NCBI RefSeq assembly: GCF_003945595.2
Contig: NW_024104620.1
Location: 1,956,501-2,020,500, forward strand
DNA length: 64,000 nucleotides
Direction of reading: 5' to 3'
DNA from: Pipra filicauda
Lineage: Eukaryota; Chordata; Aves; Passeriformes; Pipridae
Part shown: piece by piece, positions 25,651-39,300 of the stretch
Numbering within the stretch: position 1 is the first letter of the stretch
Layout of the letters: the number at the start of each line of letters is the position of its first letter
Position numbers and translations under genes: made by a program
The notes under the pieces: generated by a model
The model's input: only the letters and a program-made list of their open reading frames with translations
Told to the model about the DNA's origin: nothing
Databases searched by the model: none

Positions 25651-28600
25651 CAAGGGGAAACTCCAGCAGTGCTGAGACTCAACACTCTTGGGTCAAGTCA
25701 AAGTCCACACTGTCCTACATCTGATCCCGGCCTTCAAGGCAAGCCCTGTGAAGCTGGGGATGTTGAATCCTCTACTCAAAGACTCTCTTCTTCCAATCCA
25801 TTATCTCTCTGTGAAAGATGCAGCAAAATCCCTCATTTGCTAACAAAAATCAATGGATTTAATTGAAATCAAGTGGCAGGAACCAAAGGCTCTGTCTAAT
25901 CCCTGCCCTTGGTAGCTCCTGCCGTGATGTTTCCTCCCCTCTCCTTGTCATACCCACTCAGCATCTGGCAGAGGGCCAGACCTGTTTCCGCAAAGTTAAT
26001 GCAGGTTTTGCTATAATTTCAGTGGAAAGAGGGCCTTAAACCGTGAAATCCCCTGAAGAGTTTTCTGAAACCTGTTAGTCTGCAGCGTGGCTGTGTCACT
26101 TCTATGGCAACCACATGACATTGTTCACTCCTAATTGTTTTGACTGCTTATTCGTACGAGTGGATTATTATGCACATTTGTGCCTTGTGAGAACTGATTT
26201 CTGAAAAAAAAATGCTGCTAAGGAAAATAGATTTAAAATGTCCTTTAAGCATTACACTCTGCAGTTATGCCGAATACAGGTGGAAAAAATTAGGAGATCT
26301 GTTTTATTTGCATTTTATCTAATAATACCAGAAGAATTCTGACTTCAGAAATGTGGACATCTGATCATCAAGGTTCCTTAAACATAATTAGAGTTAAAAA
26401 GAATTACAGAGAGAGTGGAGGTGAAGTGTACATTTTCCTTAAATATTCTGCAGAGAAAATCCAAAGAGAAAATAACAGGTAGGGTAAACTTAGAACAACT
26501 TCTACATGTGAAAACAGGTGGAGACGTAGTTTTCATTATTTACTTTGAGCTCATGTTTTCACTTAGCTAGGGAAAATTTAATCTTACTGTGAAAGGGTCT
26601 GGTACTGTGACTACAGGCATGACACTGAGGAAAAGAGCAGGAGTTGTCCCTTGCCACTTTACTTTCAGTTCAAGTTTCATAAAGTGTCTGAGCACCTCCT
26701 TCACATTGTACCTTCTTTCACAGTTGTCCTGCTCCTTTTGTGATTTTCCTTCTTTATCAACTGCATGTGTGCATCAGGTTTGGGTGGTGGTGGGGTGCAT
26801 GCAGTGTACAAACCAATAATGCAAGATATTCCTTGTTTCTGTGAAAGAGCCCTCCAATTCCCCACAGTTTGCCCCAGGACATCATATTCCAACTGGTCCA
26901 CCAGGATTTCCATATTCTTCTACCCTCCAGTGAACTCAGAGTCCTCCTAGGCTATTTAATGATTTTTCAAAAGGCTAAACAAGGTTATTGCCACGAAAGT
27001 GTTTATATATCAGAGGACTGAGAAAAAAGAATATGCAGTTTAAGCCACAGAACTTTACAGAATGGTTTTGGGGAAGAATCCTCCAAAATTTGTATTTAGG
27101 TATCTGGGACATATATTTTCATGATATGAAACAATCATCAGTGTGTTGCTACATATATTTTAAATACAACAGGCCTTCAATTAGAGATTACTTACTGGTT
27201 TCTGCATTATTTTAAGTGGTAGTTAAGAAATTCAAAGTCATTTCGTTACTACTGAGCAATTTATCTGTGGGGACATTGGGATAAAAAGTACTTGTCTGCT
27301 TTGTGACTGAAATTGCACCACTGTGGGGTATCAGTTCACATTTTAAAGCTGTAAATTCACAAAATTGTATTATGTTTATAGTTGTCATCAAAATATGAAA
27401 AGGAACATTAATCTTTTCAAATTTAATTTTGCCTGGATTTTAATTTCATTGTTTATTACCAGAGGGATCTATAGATTTTTTTTCTTAATATCTCTGACTT
27501 CACAAAGTTTATGTTTGAACAAAAGAATATGCTACAGTATTAAGGTGATTTCCTAGTTGATAGCTTTAGTATTGCCCTCTTATTCACTAATAATTTACAT
27601 ACAGGTATTACTGTACTCCATTTTTGTCCCAGTTCAATAGAAATTTTATGTCTGCAATATTTCAGCTCTCAGCTGAAACATAGTGCTGGGAATGAGGTTG
27701 AAGTTTCCCAGGTTCCCTAACAACTTCTCATAGCTCTGCTCAGGTTAGAGGTGGAACCAGATGTCCTAATAAGAAAAGATGTTCTGAGACGTTCAGCTAC
27801 CAAGTAGGTGTTTTTTTTCTTTAGTATTATATTCAAGTTGCTTTTTCCAGCAAACTTTGCCTTTCCATCTTTTTCCTGTTACTAAATCTCTGGAATATGG
27901 GTTGGGTGCTGGGTCAGGCTTCGTGCATCCCTCCATGATCATCCCTGTCAGCCACAGGAATTGAGTGAAGGAAGAGGATGACATTGACCTCTTCTGGGCA
28001 AACATCTCCTATATTATTTATTCAGAATAAACATTAACCTGCTGGTACCACTTTAATGCTTATCCTTCATGAAGAGGAATTGGAGATTATTTTTCTATTT
28101 CCTTTCATAGGCAAGTATGTTATTGAGCAGATGGGACTCTTATACTCCAGTATCAGAGAACATATGCAAAATATAATATCCCTGGCTGCCTTGTTCACAC
28201 TGGTATGAGAGGGGCCTATTTTAACCTGCAGTTTTGAAGTCTTAACTGACATTCAAGATGAGAAATGTGTGTAACATGGTAGATGTACATTTATTTGTCT
28301 CATGGCTAGATGTAGGAAGACCAGCAAGAAGATCAGACAAGGAAATGAACTCTTGGCTGGATCTCAAAATTCTTCTATTTAATATTTTAGGCTTCTGTTT
28401 CTTAACAAAATTAAGAGAATAAACTGAGAAATAGTGAAAAATTACTTGCACTGCTTGTTGCTTGCTTTGTGCCACTGGGGGAGCCCCCATGAGATTCACT
28501 GCCCATTTAGGGTGAATTTCTCATGGTGGAAATTACCACCAACAGCCAAGTTCAGGGAGAACTCTCTCTTTTATCTGTAAATCAGGCACTTTTCATTACT

Positions 28601-31600
28601 GCCTAACCCATTCTTTGTTGTCTGAATTTTTATGGGCTGTATTTTAGCTCCGTTGAGACAACAACTCCTACATCATGAAACATTTTCACACACAGGGAAG
28701 CTTAGCCCTTTGTGTATTTCCCTATGGATTTTGCTTCTTTCCATTTTGTTCTACAAAAGCAGTCAGCAGACCCAGTCTCCAAATGGAACACTTCACAGTG
28801 TTTGGTAACCTGACTCGAGAGAGGGAAACAGTTAATTTGGACACACTCATTCAGATGATCTTTTTACCAGCCCTTGTGGGAAGACAGTGAGTTACTTGCA
28901 GATATTAAAATCTCAAAAATGTGTCTGAGATGCTAGTTTAATAGAAGTCAGACCTTATAAATATTCCATGTGCCTGGGATTGTATATTACATTTCTGCAA
29001 TTTCCATTCTGCTATTATCTATTTTTATTATGAGCTTTATTCTACCACCAGCTCTGATGACTTCAGTAGAAAGTTTATTTAGGAAAACAAATCCAAAAAG
29101 GTTTTCATTGTAGACTAAGTTAGTGTACTTTTGGACTGTCAGTCATTCTAATTTCTAGTTGGGATTTATTGCCTGTTTGTCACTTGTAGTCTACAGATTA
29201 TACTTATCAGTAAACAAAGACCTGCTTTATTTATTACAGTTTATGCATGCCAGGGTTGAATTTTACCTGCCTGTAATATCACACAAGCTAATTTTTGAAT
29301 ATGCAGCACCTCTAGTTTGTCAGCTCATGGGATGACATGACACCCCTGTTAACATTTTTGAGGGTTTTGCTACACTAAGTATAATGTTCGTGTCTCATTC
29401 ATGGATCTGTGACTGAAGGTACAAAAGTGAACAAACTGCGATGGGTTAGTCAGTTCTCAATAAGTTCCTTAGGATTCAGATGGTTTGGGATCCAATTTAA
29501 AATCAAAATGAAAAAAAATGTGGTTGATTTCAGAATTTCAAGAGTTCTTTTTCTATGATCAGTCTGCTAAATCCTGTGCCAGGGAGGGAAACTAAATAGA
29601 GATATAATTTACCTTCCTTATAAAAGCTGATCCAGGATCTGCCTGCATAGGTTAGAGCAGTTACACAGCTGGGACGAGGCATTTCCATGGGGCCACATCC
29701 TCCATATGTGTTCCAGACATCCTAAATAAATAATACACCCGTTACTAATGTCTCAGCAGGATGATCTTCCACCCTTTTGCTCCAGTCTCCGGGAAGCCAT
29801 TGTAGTTCCAGTTACAGTCATGCTCTTCTAATTTTTGAAAAGGTTAACACAGTTTTATCTTTAATAGCTGCTTGATCATTGCAGAAGCTAACAAGTCATG
29901 TTGGAAACATTAGTCAGGGAGACAGGGGAATATATCTGGATGTCTCGCACAATTATAAGGAGAGTTATTCTCCTGCTGTTATCACTGCATTACCATGGCT
30001 GGTATTGAAGTGACATATTTATTAGGGAAGAGTACATGAGGTTCAAGAAGCTTTGGGTGCTTGCCAGCACTGGAGTGTTTGCCTCTCCTCTCCTCCATCT
30101 GGTCATCTACTTGTCCAAACCATCTTGTGAAAACAGTCAGACTATTGTTGCTCCTCTTATGTTCAAGGACTTCACATTGACACTTTCATTGAAGGGCATC
30201 ATCATGTTCTCTGCTATAGTGATTTGATTAAATGGCAGAGTGCTGTTAAGCAGATAGTAAAATGAAATTTTCTTTTTTAAAATGTACTCAGTTAAACATA
30301 AGCAACTCTGTGACAATTGTCTTTGAAAATTGAATTATAATACAATTTTTTGTTCATTTAAAAAAGCAATCTTGCTATTTTCCCCATGTCTTCTCTCTGA
30401 CCATATCCAGCAGAGCTCTCTCTTTGCCAAGGATAAGTAAAATCCCCCCATCCCTTCTGCTCTGGAGTTTCATCTTCTCTGGATGGTCTGGTCAGTCAGG
30501 ACCCATGCAATGACTTGGCAAATCAGAACCTGTCACTTTTTCCCCGCTTCCCCAGCTCCTTGTTCAAGTGCAGGCTCCAAAACTGCACACTGATGCTGCA
30601 AGGCCAGCTTTGCTTTGTTCTCACCTCCTTCCCAATGCAGAGGAGAACACAAACCACAGTGGAGGCAATGCTTGAGCACATCTGCGTGTAGAGGATCCCA
30701 GCAGAGAATGCTTTACTGACCCTGACTATCTCCTGTGTTCAGCACCTGCTTATGCTTAAAAAAAAAGCCTGAGTTAAGCTCTATAAATAGAGATAAACTC
30801 AAAAATAGACTCCCAAACTGCTGTGATCAAATCTGCTCCTTACAGCCTTGTGCCTTGTTTACTGTACGTCTCTTGGTGTTACACTTCCTGATCCCACCTG
30901 CACTGGAGCTGCCACACACATCTGGGAAAACTTGCCAAAATCAAACTCAGCAGGAAATGCTGGTACATTTTTTTGACTTGGATGTTGCGTAATTTAATGG
31001 TCACACAAAACTAGAAGAGCCTTTTTTGTTTTATAAGGTTTTATATAGAAAATCAACATAATACAACTGTGAAAGTGGATTGCATTTCCAATGTATTTGC
31101 GCATTGAATTCCACAGAGGCAGCAGGAAAGCTGGAGGATGAGCTGGGAGAAGCAGCACAGCCAATGTTGTTTTAGCTGCCCTCAGATGGATTAGGAATAC
31201 ATTTTTCATGGCACAGATTAGGTATCAGGAGCTGGAGTGACATGAAAACTGGAGTTGTGGGACAGGTCAAGGAACGTAAGCAAAATAAGTGGCCTCTCAT
31301 GTTTTCAGCCACAAATTCACTTCTTTTCAACAATTCAGACAAAGAAATGCTATAACTCTTCCCATGGTGTATGTAACTATGTGCTCTGGGAAGGGGGTAG
31401 GTGGATGTAAATATATTTAATATATTTAAGTTTCTTTCCAATGGAAAATAAAAACTGTATTAACTTAGGGATCAGCACGCAGATCTAATGTTATCTGACA
31501 GTATTCCATGACTATGGCTTATTTCTAGCATTGTGATGTATATCTTTGTTTGCTTAAAATAATTTGTAAAGAAAGACTACAAACAAAAAAATATTCATTT

Positions 31601-32114
31601 TTATTGAAAAATATTATATAATTTTTATATATTGCATATAAGTCCATATATTAAAATATCTAATTAATATTATATATCAATATCTATATTGGTGGACATA
31701 AATAGATATTGACATTGATATCATCATAGATACATAGATCTCCATATGGATATTCTTAAAAGCATTTTGTGTTTAAGAAATTAGAAATCAAAGTTAAACA
31801 TAACTAGCAGCATCTGCAGATGTTAACAAGGTTGCTCAGATAATTCTTGATATGGAAGTAACAAAAAGAGTTTCTTGTATGTAAAACACAGTGGCTTAGT
31901 GAGAGCACATATTGCAAGTAGGGCACAAAGAAATTATTCTCAATTCAAGAAGATCAGTATTTACCCACACCGTACTACATTTTATCTGAATACTGTTTAT
32001 ATTGCAAAATCTTATGTAATTTTCACTAAAAGTGGTATTTTAGTGGCAATATTTGTAGCTAATTGCACATTGAACTACTATCAGGTTGCATTTAAGCTAT
32101 TTTAAATTTTAAAG
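25651..32114. other. Non-coding stretch, no gene recognised
   Basis: I see no gene or diagnostic repeat. Open frames are at most 89 codons. An unusually A+T-rich block lies at 31560-31760 (separate entry). Confidence 0.55.
31560..31760. repeat. Very AT-rich, alternating ATAT low-complexity block
   Basis: About 200 bp dominated by TA/AT steps, with many short overlapping palindromes such as 'taattaatatta' and 'tccatatgga'. Such DNA melts and bends easily and can act as a matrix attachment or replication-unwinding segment, but nothing in the sequence shows that role here. Confidence 0.7.
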
Positions 32115-32273
32115 TTGTGACTACCCCACCCTTGGAAATGTCCAAGGCCAAGTTGGATGAAGTTCTGAGCAACCTGGTCTAGTGGAAGGTGTCCCTGCCC
32201 ACAGCAGGGGGATTGGAACTAGATGACCTTTAAGTTCCCTTCAACCTCAAACCATTCTATGATTCCATGATTT
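32115..32273 (+). mobile_element. CR1 LINE 3' end, plus orientation
   Basis: The last about 160 bp of CR1: 'caccttggaaatgtccaagg'-like start (from 'ctaccccacccttgg' at 32121), 'gagcaacctggtctagtgga', 'ccctgcccacagcagggg', 'gaactagatgacctttaag', 'tcaacctcaaaccattctat' and the tail 'gattccatgattt'. It belongs to the same tail type as the 8.3-, 25.3- and 41.4-kb copies and is severely 5'-truncated. Confidence 0.95.
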
Positions 32274-32601
32274 TAGAGGCTTAATGTTACTACTGAATGC
32301 TGACTGTATGCTGTAATTGCCTAAAGATTCCATATTACATTTAAAAGGGAAAAGAAAAACTAATGAAGTTAGTCAATTAGAGTAATCATAGCTGATAGTT
32401 AAGTAAAGCTCTGAATCACACCTTCAGAGCTTCTCTGTATTCTTTGATGTCCTGGGTTTAATGACACTTAACTGAATCCTAAGAGTAGAAACTTAAGACA
32501 TATTAAATGTTCCCCATCTAGAGCTGATGATCAGAGATTGTCCAACAACCTAAAGTAGACTAAAATTCTAGCTGAAAGCCCAGCCTACATTCATTATAAT
32601 G
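32274..32601. other. Non-coding stretch, no gene recognised
   Basis: Nothing recognisable between the CR1 end and the hairpin at 32.6 kb. Confidence 0.5.
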
Positions 32602-32642
32602 CAGTTGGTGCAATAACATTTTGATTGTTATTGCATCATCTG
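32602..32642. repeat. Inverted repeat / hairpin, 17-bp arms, 7-nt loop
   Basis: The left arm (32602-32618) contains TGCAATAACA and the right arm (32626-32642) its exact reverse complement TGTTATTGCA, separated by TTTTGAT. Outward the pairing continues as one G-T, two Watson-Crick pairs, one T-T mismatch and three more pairs: 16 of 17 positions pair, counting the G-T. The right arm also reads TGATGCAAT on the minus strand, the composite C/EBP-ATF element. It could be a small structured RNA, the fused ends of a short MITE-like element, or a regulatory palindrome; sequence alone does not decide. Confidence 0.8.
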
Positions 32643-35068
32643 AAAACCTTTTACAATTAGAATTCTATAGAAGTATAAGAGGCAGAAATACAGTCCTTTT
32701 GCTTGTACGATTCCAGGAGAGGTTTCTCACCCGAGCTGTGGCATTTGGGGCAAACCCTGAGATCCTTCTTGTGGCCACCCTCTTGTACTCAGGGTGAGAA
32801 CCTGGAGTTCCTGAGAGGGTGTTTGGGACCTGGAGAGCAGCTCGAAGAGGGAAGAAATGTCTTCAACACTTCAAATACCAAAACTGGGAGGGAAATACTT
32901 TGGACTGAGATTACTGAGGGCAAGTCTGTAATGATTCCGGGCAGTCTTTGCAGAACACCAGTCTAGCCACACCACAGGTCAGAGAAAAGAAGGTATAAAT
33001 AATTTTTTTCTTTTTTTTTTTTTACATTTTAAGTGAGCTCAAAATAAGAAATCTCCATCTAAAGCATAATTTTATGGTTTTTTTTTTTTTTCCTAGCAAA
33101 AGCACTCTCTGTTTTCTTTATTTAGGGTGTTTGCACACACATATTTTCTAGTGTTGGATTTCTCTGCTGCTTAATGTAAACACTGGGCAACATCTCAGTT
33201 ATTTTATCAAGAGCGTTGTACTAAAAATGAACGTGTCAAAATGAGTAAACCTGGAAAAATTCAAAATAATTGGACAAGCAGCTTCAACTGCAGCCTCCAG
33301 TTGACTAAACTAATACTAAATGAGAGTGTGTGTTGGAAATATTGAGACATACAGTGCAGAAAACACATAAAATACTAAGTGACTACTAGTTTGGGGTTTT
33401 TGTTAATTATGGGAACTGAAGGAGGTTCAGACACACAGGTCAGGGGATCTTCTTAGCTGATCAGTAACAGCTGCAGTTTTAGGTCTGAGCAGGGCTCCTG
33501 GGGAGCTCCATTCCTGAGGTGGATTTGTGTCCCATGTACTTCCTTCTCACAGAAGATTCAGCTGGCATCCAGCACCTTCAGCCTCTTTTTTTCAAGGAAA
33601 ATAGAGTTTCTAACAGTTTTTTTTTCTATTTTCTTTGAGATTTTTGCCCATCACTGTAATGTTCAAAGCAAAAAAATTCAAGCACATTTTTATGCTTTCT
33701 AATGTTTATAACTCATCAATGACTTTAACTACAATATCTTCAACATCTGTGGGACCATGGCTCATGATCCTGTGATTGTCAGTGAAGAATCAAGGAAAAT
33801 CCGACATCAAATTACAGCAGTGAAGCAAAACCTGGCTCCAGGAGAAGGAAAATGGAATGATGCTGACTGAAACTGCTGCTATAACTTGTGACAGGCTTTG
33901 GCCATAATCCACCACCTAAACCCACATGCATGTCCACTGAGCTAAACCTCAGTGTGACAAAATACAAACCCAGCTTGCAGAATACAGAACAACTAAGCTA
34001 AGTTAGATAAGTACCTGCTCCTGCCTTTCCCCCCAGGGGCTGCTGGTACAAAGGTGCTGGAATCACCTGGAACTTCTACCGAAGAGCAAAACCAGCGAGG
34101 AGCAGGTCACAGGCTGGGAAGAGCAACTCAAAAACTGTCTGCAACTACCAAAACTGCCATTAAAAAAGCTCCTTCGGCCTGTCAAGTTAAAAAAAAAACA
34201 AACAACAAAAAAAACAAAAGCAAGAAGATAGGAAAAAACTTCAACAGATGTAGCTGTCATTTAAGATTAAAGCAAAGAGCCGGTGGTACAAAGCCTTACG
34301 ATCTGTGCAACCGCGCTTGTCTCTAGCAAACCAAAAGTAGCAACGTCTCCTAAAATATTTCAGTTAAAAATAAAAGAACAAAGTGCACCAACAGTAAATA
34401 AATCAAGATGCTGAGTAGAAGAGCTCCACAATCTGCCCACGCACGCATCCCATAAGCGCCTCAAAGCCCTGTCCTCAAGGACCAATAATCCCTCCAAGAA
34501 ATCATTTGCTTCCCTTTCCACAAAGCGTGCTGAAACATGAAGTCATAAATTCTCCTTCTGACAGGAGGAAAACATACCTGTTCTAAAAGTGAGAGAAATA
34601 GGGAAGAGGAATGGTTAACAAAACCCACAGCATTGTGTCCTGTCGAGCCTGGGCAGGGAAGAGCTGCTGGAGTCCTTGGCTTGGGATCAAGTGGTTGGAA
34701 AGGAAGCAGGGAAGATAGTTGTTTTAGGAAAATAGCCACATTTCAAACCAAGCAGATCCCATCTAACACAAATTAGTAGTGCTTCCAGAAACAAGCCTCC
34801 TGCTAACCTGGAAATAAAGTAATCTTCCCATATTAATCTGGGCAGTGTCCGAACACCACAGGTGTCCCCTGAGCCGAGGGAGTAAATGGGACAGATAACT
34901 CCTCTTGTCGCCCTTTTCAGCTTCTCGGATCAGAGAAGATTGAGTGAACAGACTATTGCGTACACAAAGTGGGGATAATTGATTTCAAATGAAAGAAACT
35001 TACAGTCATAGCCAAAATCCACTTTTACTCAAGCAGCAGCAAGCTGTCTACATATATAGGTAAAAACT

Positions 35069-35095
35069 CAAATAAACAAATAAACAAACAAAAAG
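35069..35095. repeat. Short (AAAT/AAAC)n microsatellite
   Basis: The run 'caaataaacaaataaacaaa' continuing to 'caaaaag' is an interrupted tetranucleotide repeat, common in vertebrate DNA. Confidence 0.75.
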
Positions 35096-36316
35096 ACTTC
35101 ATGGAAATGTGTCTAAACTCTTGCCTATTTTGCCTAACTAATAAATTAAAAAAATCATAACATTTTGGTTGCATTTATATTTCGGAAGTTGTCTCTTTCC
35201 TGTTCTACATATATGGCTTTAAACCATCCTTTTTTTGTTGTTTCACCTAGTACCTTAACACTTGCATACAAAGGAATGTCATTTTCAAATTGCTGCTTCT
35301 GCCACACACATTAGAATTCCTTCCGAAGTGAGTGAAATCCTAATTTTTAAGAGCCAATCCAACTATTTGCATTTTAAAAATCATCTTGACTAATCACTGA
35401 CAAGTTGCACAGTACAAGAAATCAGTCAGATGAATATTTTTTAAAAGTATTGTATAATCAAGCCATTTAACCAAGCATTTTATATGTCTCAGGACAAAAC
35501 AAACCTCTGTCAATAAAATTACAAGGTATATCACAATCTACAACAGATGTTTTATTGAATTATTTAAATATATTACTCTATTAGCATCGGTTCATGTCAG
35601 TGTGGCACTCCAGGAGAAACCTTCTTAAATGAACACCATATAAAGGATGGACCTGTTGCAGCAATAGATTTACTGTTATGGATTTAAGAGGTCTCCACTG
35701 TATTCACATTACTTTATTACCATTTAGCACATTCTAATTAAAAATAAAAAGACTTCTTCCCTTTGACTTCTTCCCCTGTGCACTGAGAAGTGATTTAATT
35801 CTAAGGAGAAAGAGCAAACGACAGATCAAAAGAAAATGTTAGACTATAAATTACCTGCTTCTCTGGACATATGGACTATTCATTAAGTACAAGGTTGAAT
35901 GCTAGTTACATTCCTTGCCTGTCAGATATGCTAATTCACCCAAGCCATTTTACACATCGTGTAAGACATTCCCATGCTGTGATTTAGGAAATTGCTTCTC
36001 AAATGGAAGCTCTGGTTCCCAGAGACTCCCCAGCCACCTCTGTGCTGGTACAGCAAAGACTGGCACTGCTCACTCGGATGGGGTCACATATTTTAGCTTC
36101 TAATGATGGAAAAAAGGAATTTGTGGAGGAGTCCTGTGCCCAGGTACAGACCCAGGTATGCCAGCCCTGGTGTGGCTGTACCACCCAGACTTTCCAGCAC
36201 AGCCCCACAGAGCTGCAGCCCCAGCACCAGCTTTGGCTGCACCAAAAGCTGAAACTAACTTTATTAACGTTGGATCTCATCCTAAGAAGGTAAGCAATCA
36301 AAGTGGGAGAGATAAC

Positions 36317-36350
36317 AAAAAAAAAAAAAAAAAAAAAATGAAAAAAAAAA
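36317..36350. repeat. Poly-A tract (22 A, TG, 10 A)
   Basis: A 22-A run, a TG interruption and 10 more A are read directly. No polyadenylation signal or recognisable retrocopy body was seen immediately upstream, so I treat it as simple sequence. Confidence 0.85.
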
Positions 36351-39300
36351 GCTAGGAATAGAAATGAGAGATGTACAGACCTGTCTTTCTCTTGGAAAGA
36401 CTCAAGTCCACCTTGATGGAAGTGGCACCAATTAGACGTTGGGCTCCCACATCTTTAAAGACAGCCTGTGCACAGCAGTGCTTGTCTGTTATGTGGCAAG
36501 GCAGGGAAAGTGCACTCAAAACAGAAATGGAGTTGCAGAAAAAACTGCTCTGCTGACAGCCTAAAAGTGTGTTAATGGGAGAGTGGGTAGCTCATGCTTT
36601 TTTATATGTTGGGAGGGGTTTGTGCTTAAAAATAAGCACAGAACTTCCTTGGACATCAAAGTTGTAAAGTACCTGCACTAGCACTACATTTTATTATTTC
36701 GTTAAAAAAAGATCTCTTAGGATTTTTGGTATTTATGAAAAATTTTCAGTGCAGTAAAATTATCATTATTAAGGATAAAGGTCTGGAATGCTAACTGTTG
36801 GATTTTTTTTTTTTTTAAATGTTGACGATTCTTAACATTCATAAAACTAAGAAGACAATTTGCACTGGATAGGTCCTAGCAAAACCCTGCAAGAATCAGC
36901 TTAGGCTTCTCAGCACAGCTGAGTGAATGCAATTTAGTATTCTCCAGCAACCCTTCACACTTCCCAGGCTTCTTTTCATCAGAGACTTGCCAAAGTGTTT
37001 TGAACTGCTTGGCTATTTCTGACTTAGATAAACATCCTGTAGGAAATTAGATTAATACTAGTTCACAATGGGAAACCTTTATAACCCTGTTTCATTATTA
37101 CTACTCATACCATCATTCACATCATGAATAAAGATGGGGGGTATTGCTCCTGGAAATGCATTATGCTGCTAAAAGGCTGTGTTGTTTGAAGGTACTTTTG
37201 CCTTGATGGAAGGGAGGACATGGTGTCAAGGCAGGATGCCTGGAAGAGCTTCATATTTGCCAAAGTGAGCTGCTACAGGGAACTTCCAAAAAGCAAACAA
37301 CCTCTCTGAAAGGTGTACGAGCTGGTGCTGGTGATGGATCAGGTCCAAGGATGTCCTGGGCTTTGCCAGTGTGGAGTTCTCTTCAGCAAGGCATGCTTCA
37401 CTCCCTGGAGAGTACAGGATGAACGGACATAATTAAGGATATAAGTTCAGGGCCAAAGGCAGTGTCACTCCTTACCCTCCCTCCTGAATTGGCAGCATGG
37501 GATGGCACAGGTCAAGAAATAGCCCATATTGCCTTAGACTAGAAATATCTTTTCTTTAGGGTCATTTATAGCATACCTGTCTCAGGTTAAAAATTTTCCC
37601 AGCCATTTTTTAGGGACAGATTAAGGAAGCTGAAGTTTAATCACAGGTTGACATTGCACTTCAACATGGTTTTTGCTGGATAGGTTTCCAAAGTGAAGAA
37701 CACATGGTTAAAATTTATTTGGGACATTTCCCTACACAGTAAATTTACCAAAAGGAAATTCACTTCCATGAGAAGAGAGAAATCTTCTGTTTATGTCAAA
37801 CTGTTTCAGTCATTTGGGCTATAATGAAGAACAGGCTATCCAGCTTTAACTGGATATGCACATCAGGGAGTAGATTTTAACTATTTAGCAGGAATTTGGT
37901 TACAGAAATCAGGGTTCTCACTGTCATTTCTGTGAAAAACATTACTGATTAATCCTGTTGCAGCAGGAGTCACCAGGCAGTTTTGTTAACGACAGCCTTG
38001 AAGCTATTTTTTTCTGAGAGAAGGCAAAGTAGAGGTTTTGTCTGGAAAAAACACAGTATTGTTCTTTGTTCTCCTAAAGAGTGATCCTTTGAGAAAAGTT
38101 GTCAGATAGTTGAGAATTTGTTCTTTCATTTTATTCTCCATCTCTCAAGGCAGTTCCCAGGACAGAGTAGCTTTCTGGGAAGTGAACCGTGGCACATGGG
38201 CTAAAGTTTTCAGAAGACTGGGTTATGGCTTGCCTGCATATGACCTTTTCCTCTTACGAGATTGGTGTGGATATGTGCAAAATAAGTTAAACTCAGACTA
38301 TAGCCAGACTCTGCTTCACTGATTTCTCCTCCCTGAGAGCTACTCTCAGAGCCTCTAAGGGCAATTCCAAGCACTTAAATGTACATAACTTATTAGAATG
38401 ACATTGAAAGTCTGACCAATTAGTAAGACCATATATCCAAAATAAAATGTCCTATTCTGAAGATTTTTTTTTTTTGTACAGACAATGGTTGCAAATGCTC
38501 TTGCTTTATCACACTCCAAGAAGGAAATTGTGCAGCAGGTTTGCACAGGTTTATTTGTACATAATTGATATTGTGTCTCATTGGCAAAGGTACAGAAGAT
38601 TTACACTGGTTGGAAAGATTAGGGGAGAAGGCAGCAATTCCCACTTCTGTAGTCAGAGTTGCTAAACTTAAAATTCAAGCTATATTCCCATAAACATGAA
38701 ACATGAGGATGAGGAAGTGATTTAAATTTATGAATAGGGAATAATGTTCTCCCGCTCTAAAACTCTCTTAGCATTTGCTGCAGCTAATGATGGAATGGTT
38801 TGTGAATTTACTTTGTGACTAAAATGTAGATTTAACCAATTCTGAGCTTTCAGAACACCAGAATGTTGACATACAGTACTATGTAATTGTCAATTATAGC
38901 AATATATCCATAAAGAAAAAGTCATTAAACAGCAGTGAAATTTCAGATGATTTGAAAGTTATCCAAAAGTTTCTAAATTTAGCCCAATAAAAATAATAGA
39001 ACAGTGTAAAAAGTAGTGCTTTAAGGAGTCGGGAGGAGAGGAAATTACCCCAGTGATCTAGTAGCCTATGCTCTGTATAGATAAAGCTCTAAAGATTCAG
39101 AGACAAGAGAATTTAATTGAAGTCCATTAAAATCAATAGAGGAATAAAACCCAGACAGAAATAGCACAGGAAGGAAAACATGCCAAGGGAGTTTGAGAGT
39201 ACTGATTGTACCAGGGGAGTTTCAAAATATTGAGTGCTCACCTGCAATTTCCACAGAATTAATGAAAGCTGTTGATGATCAAGAACTGAGGAAGTCTTGG

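Noticed and set aside
34054..34326. Lysine-rich 90-codon plus-strand frame, reminiscent of a histone-H1-like or nuclear protein tail.
   Set aside because: The lysines come from a low-complexity A-rich run; no conserved domain, and an opposite-strand frame overlaps it.
35999..36301. Plus-strand frame followed by GCCCAG|GTACAG, resembling an exon end.
   Set aside because: No convincing acceptor, and a 100-codon frame on the opposite strand covers the same bases; likely composition.
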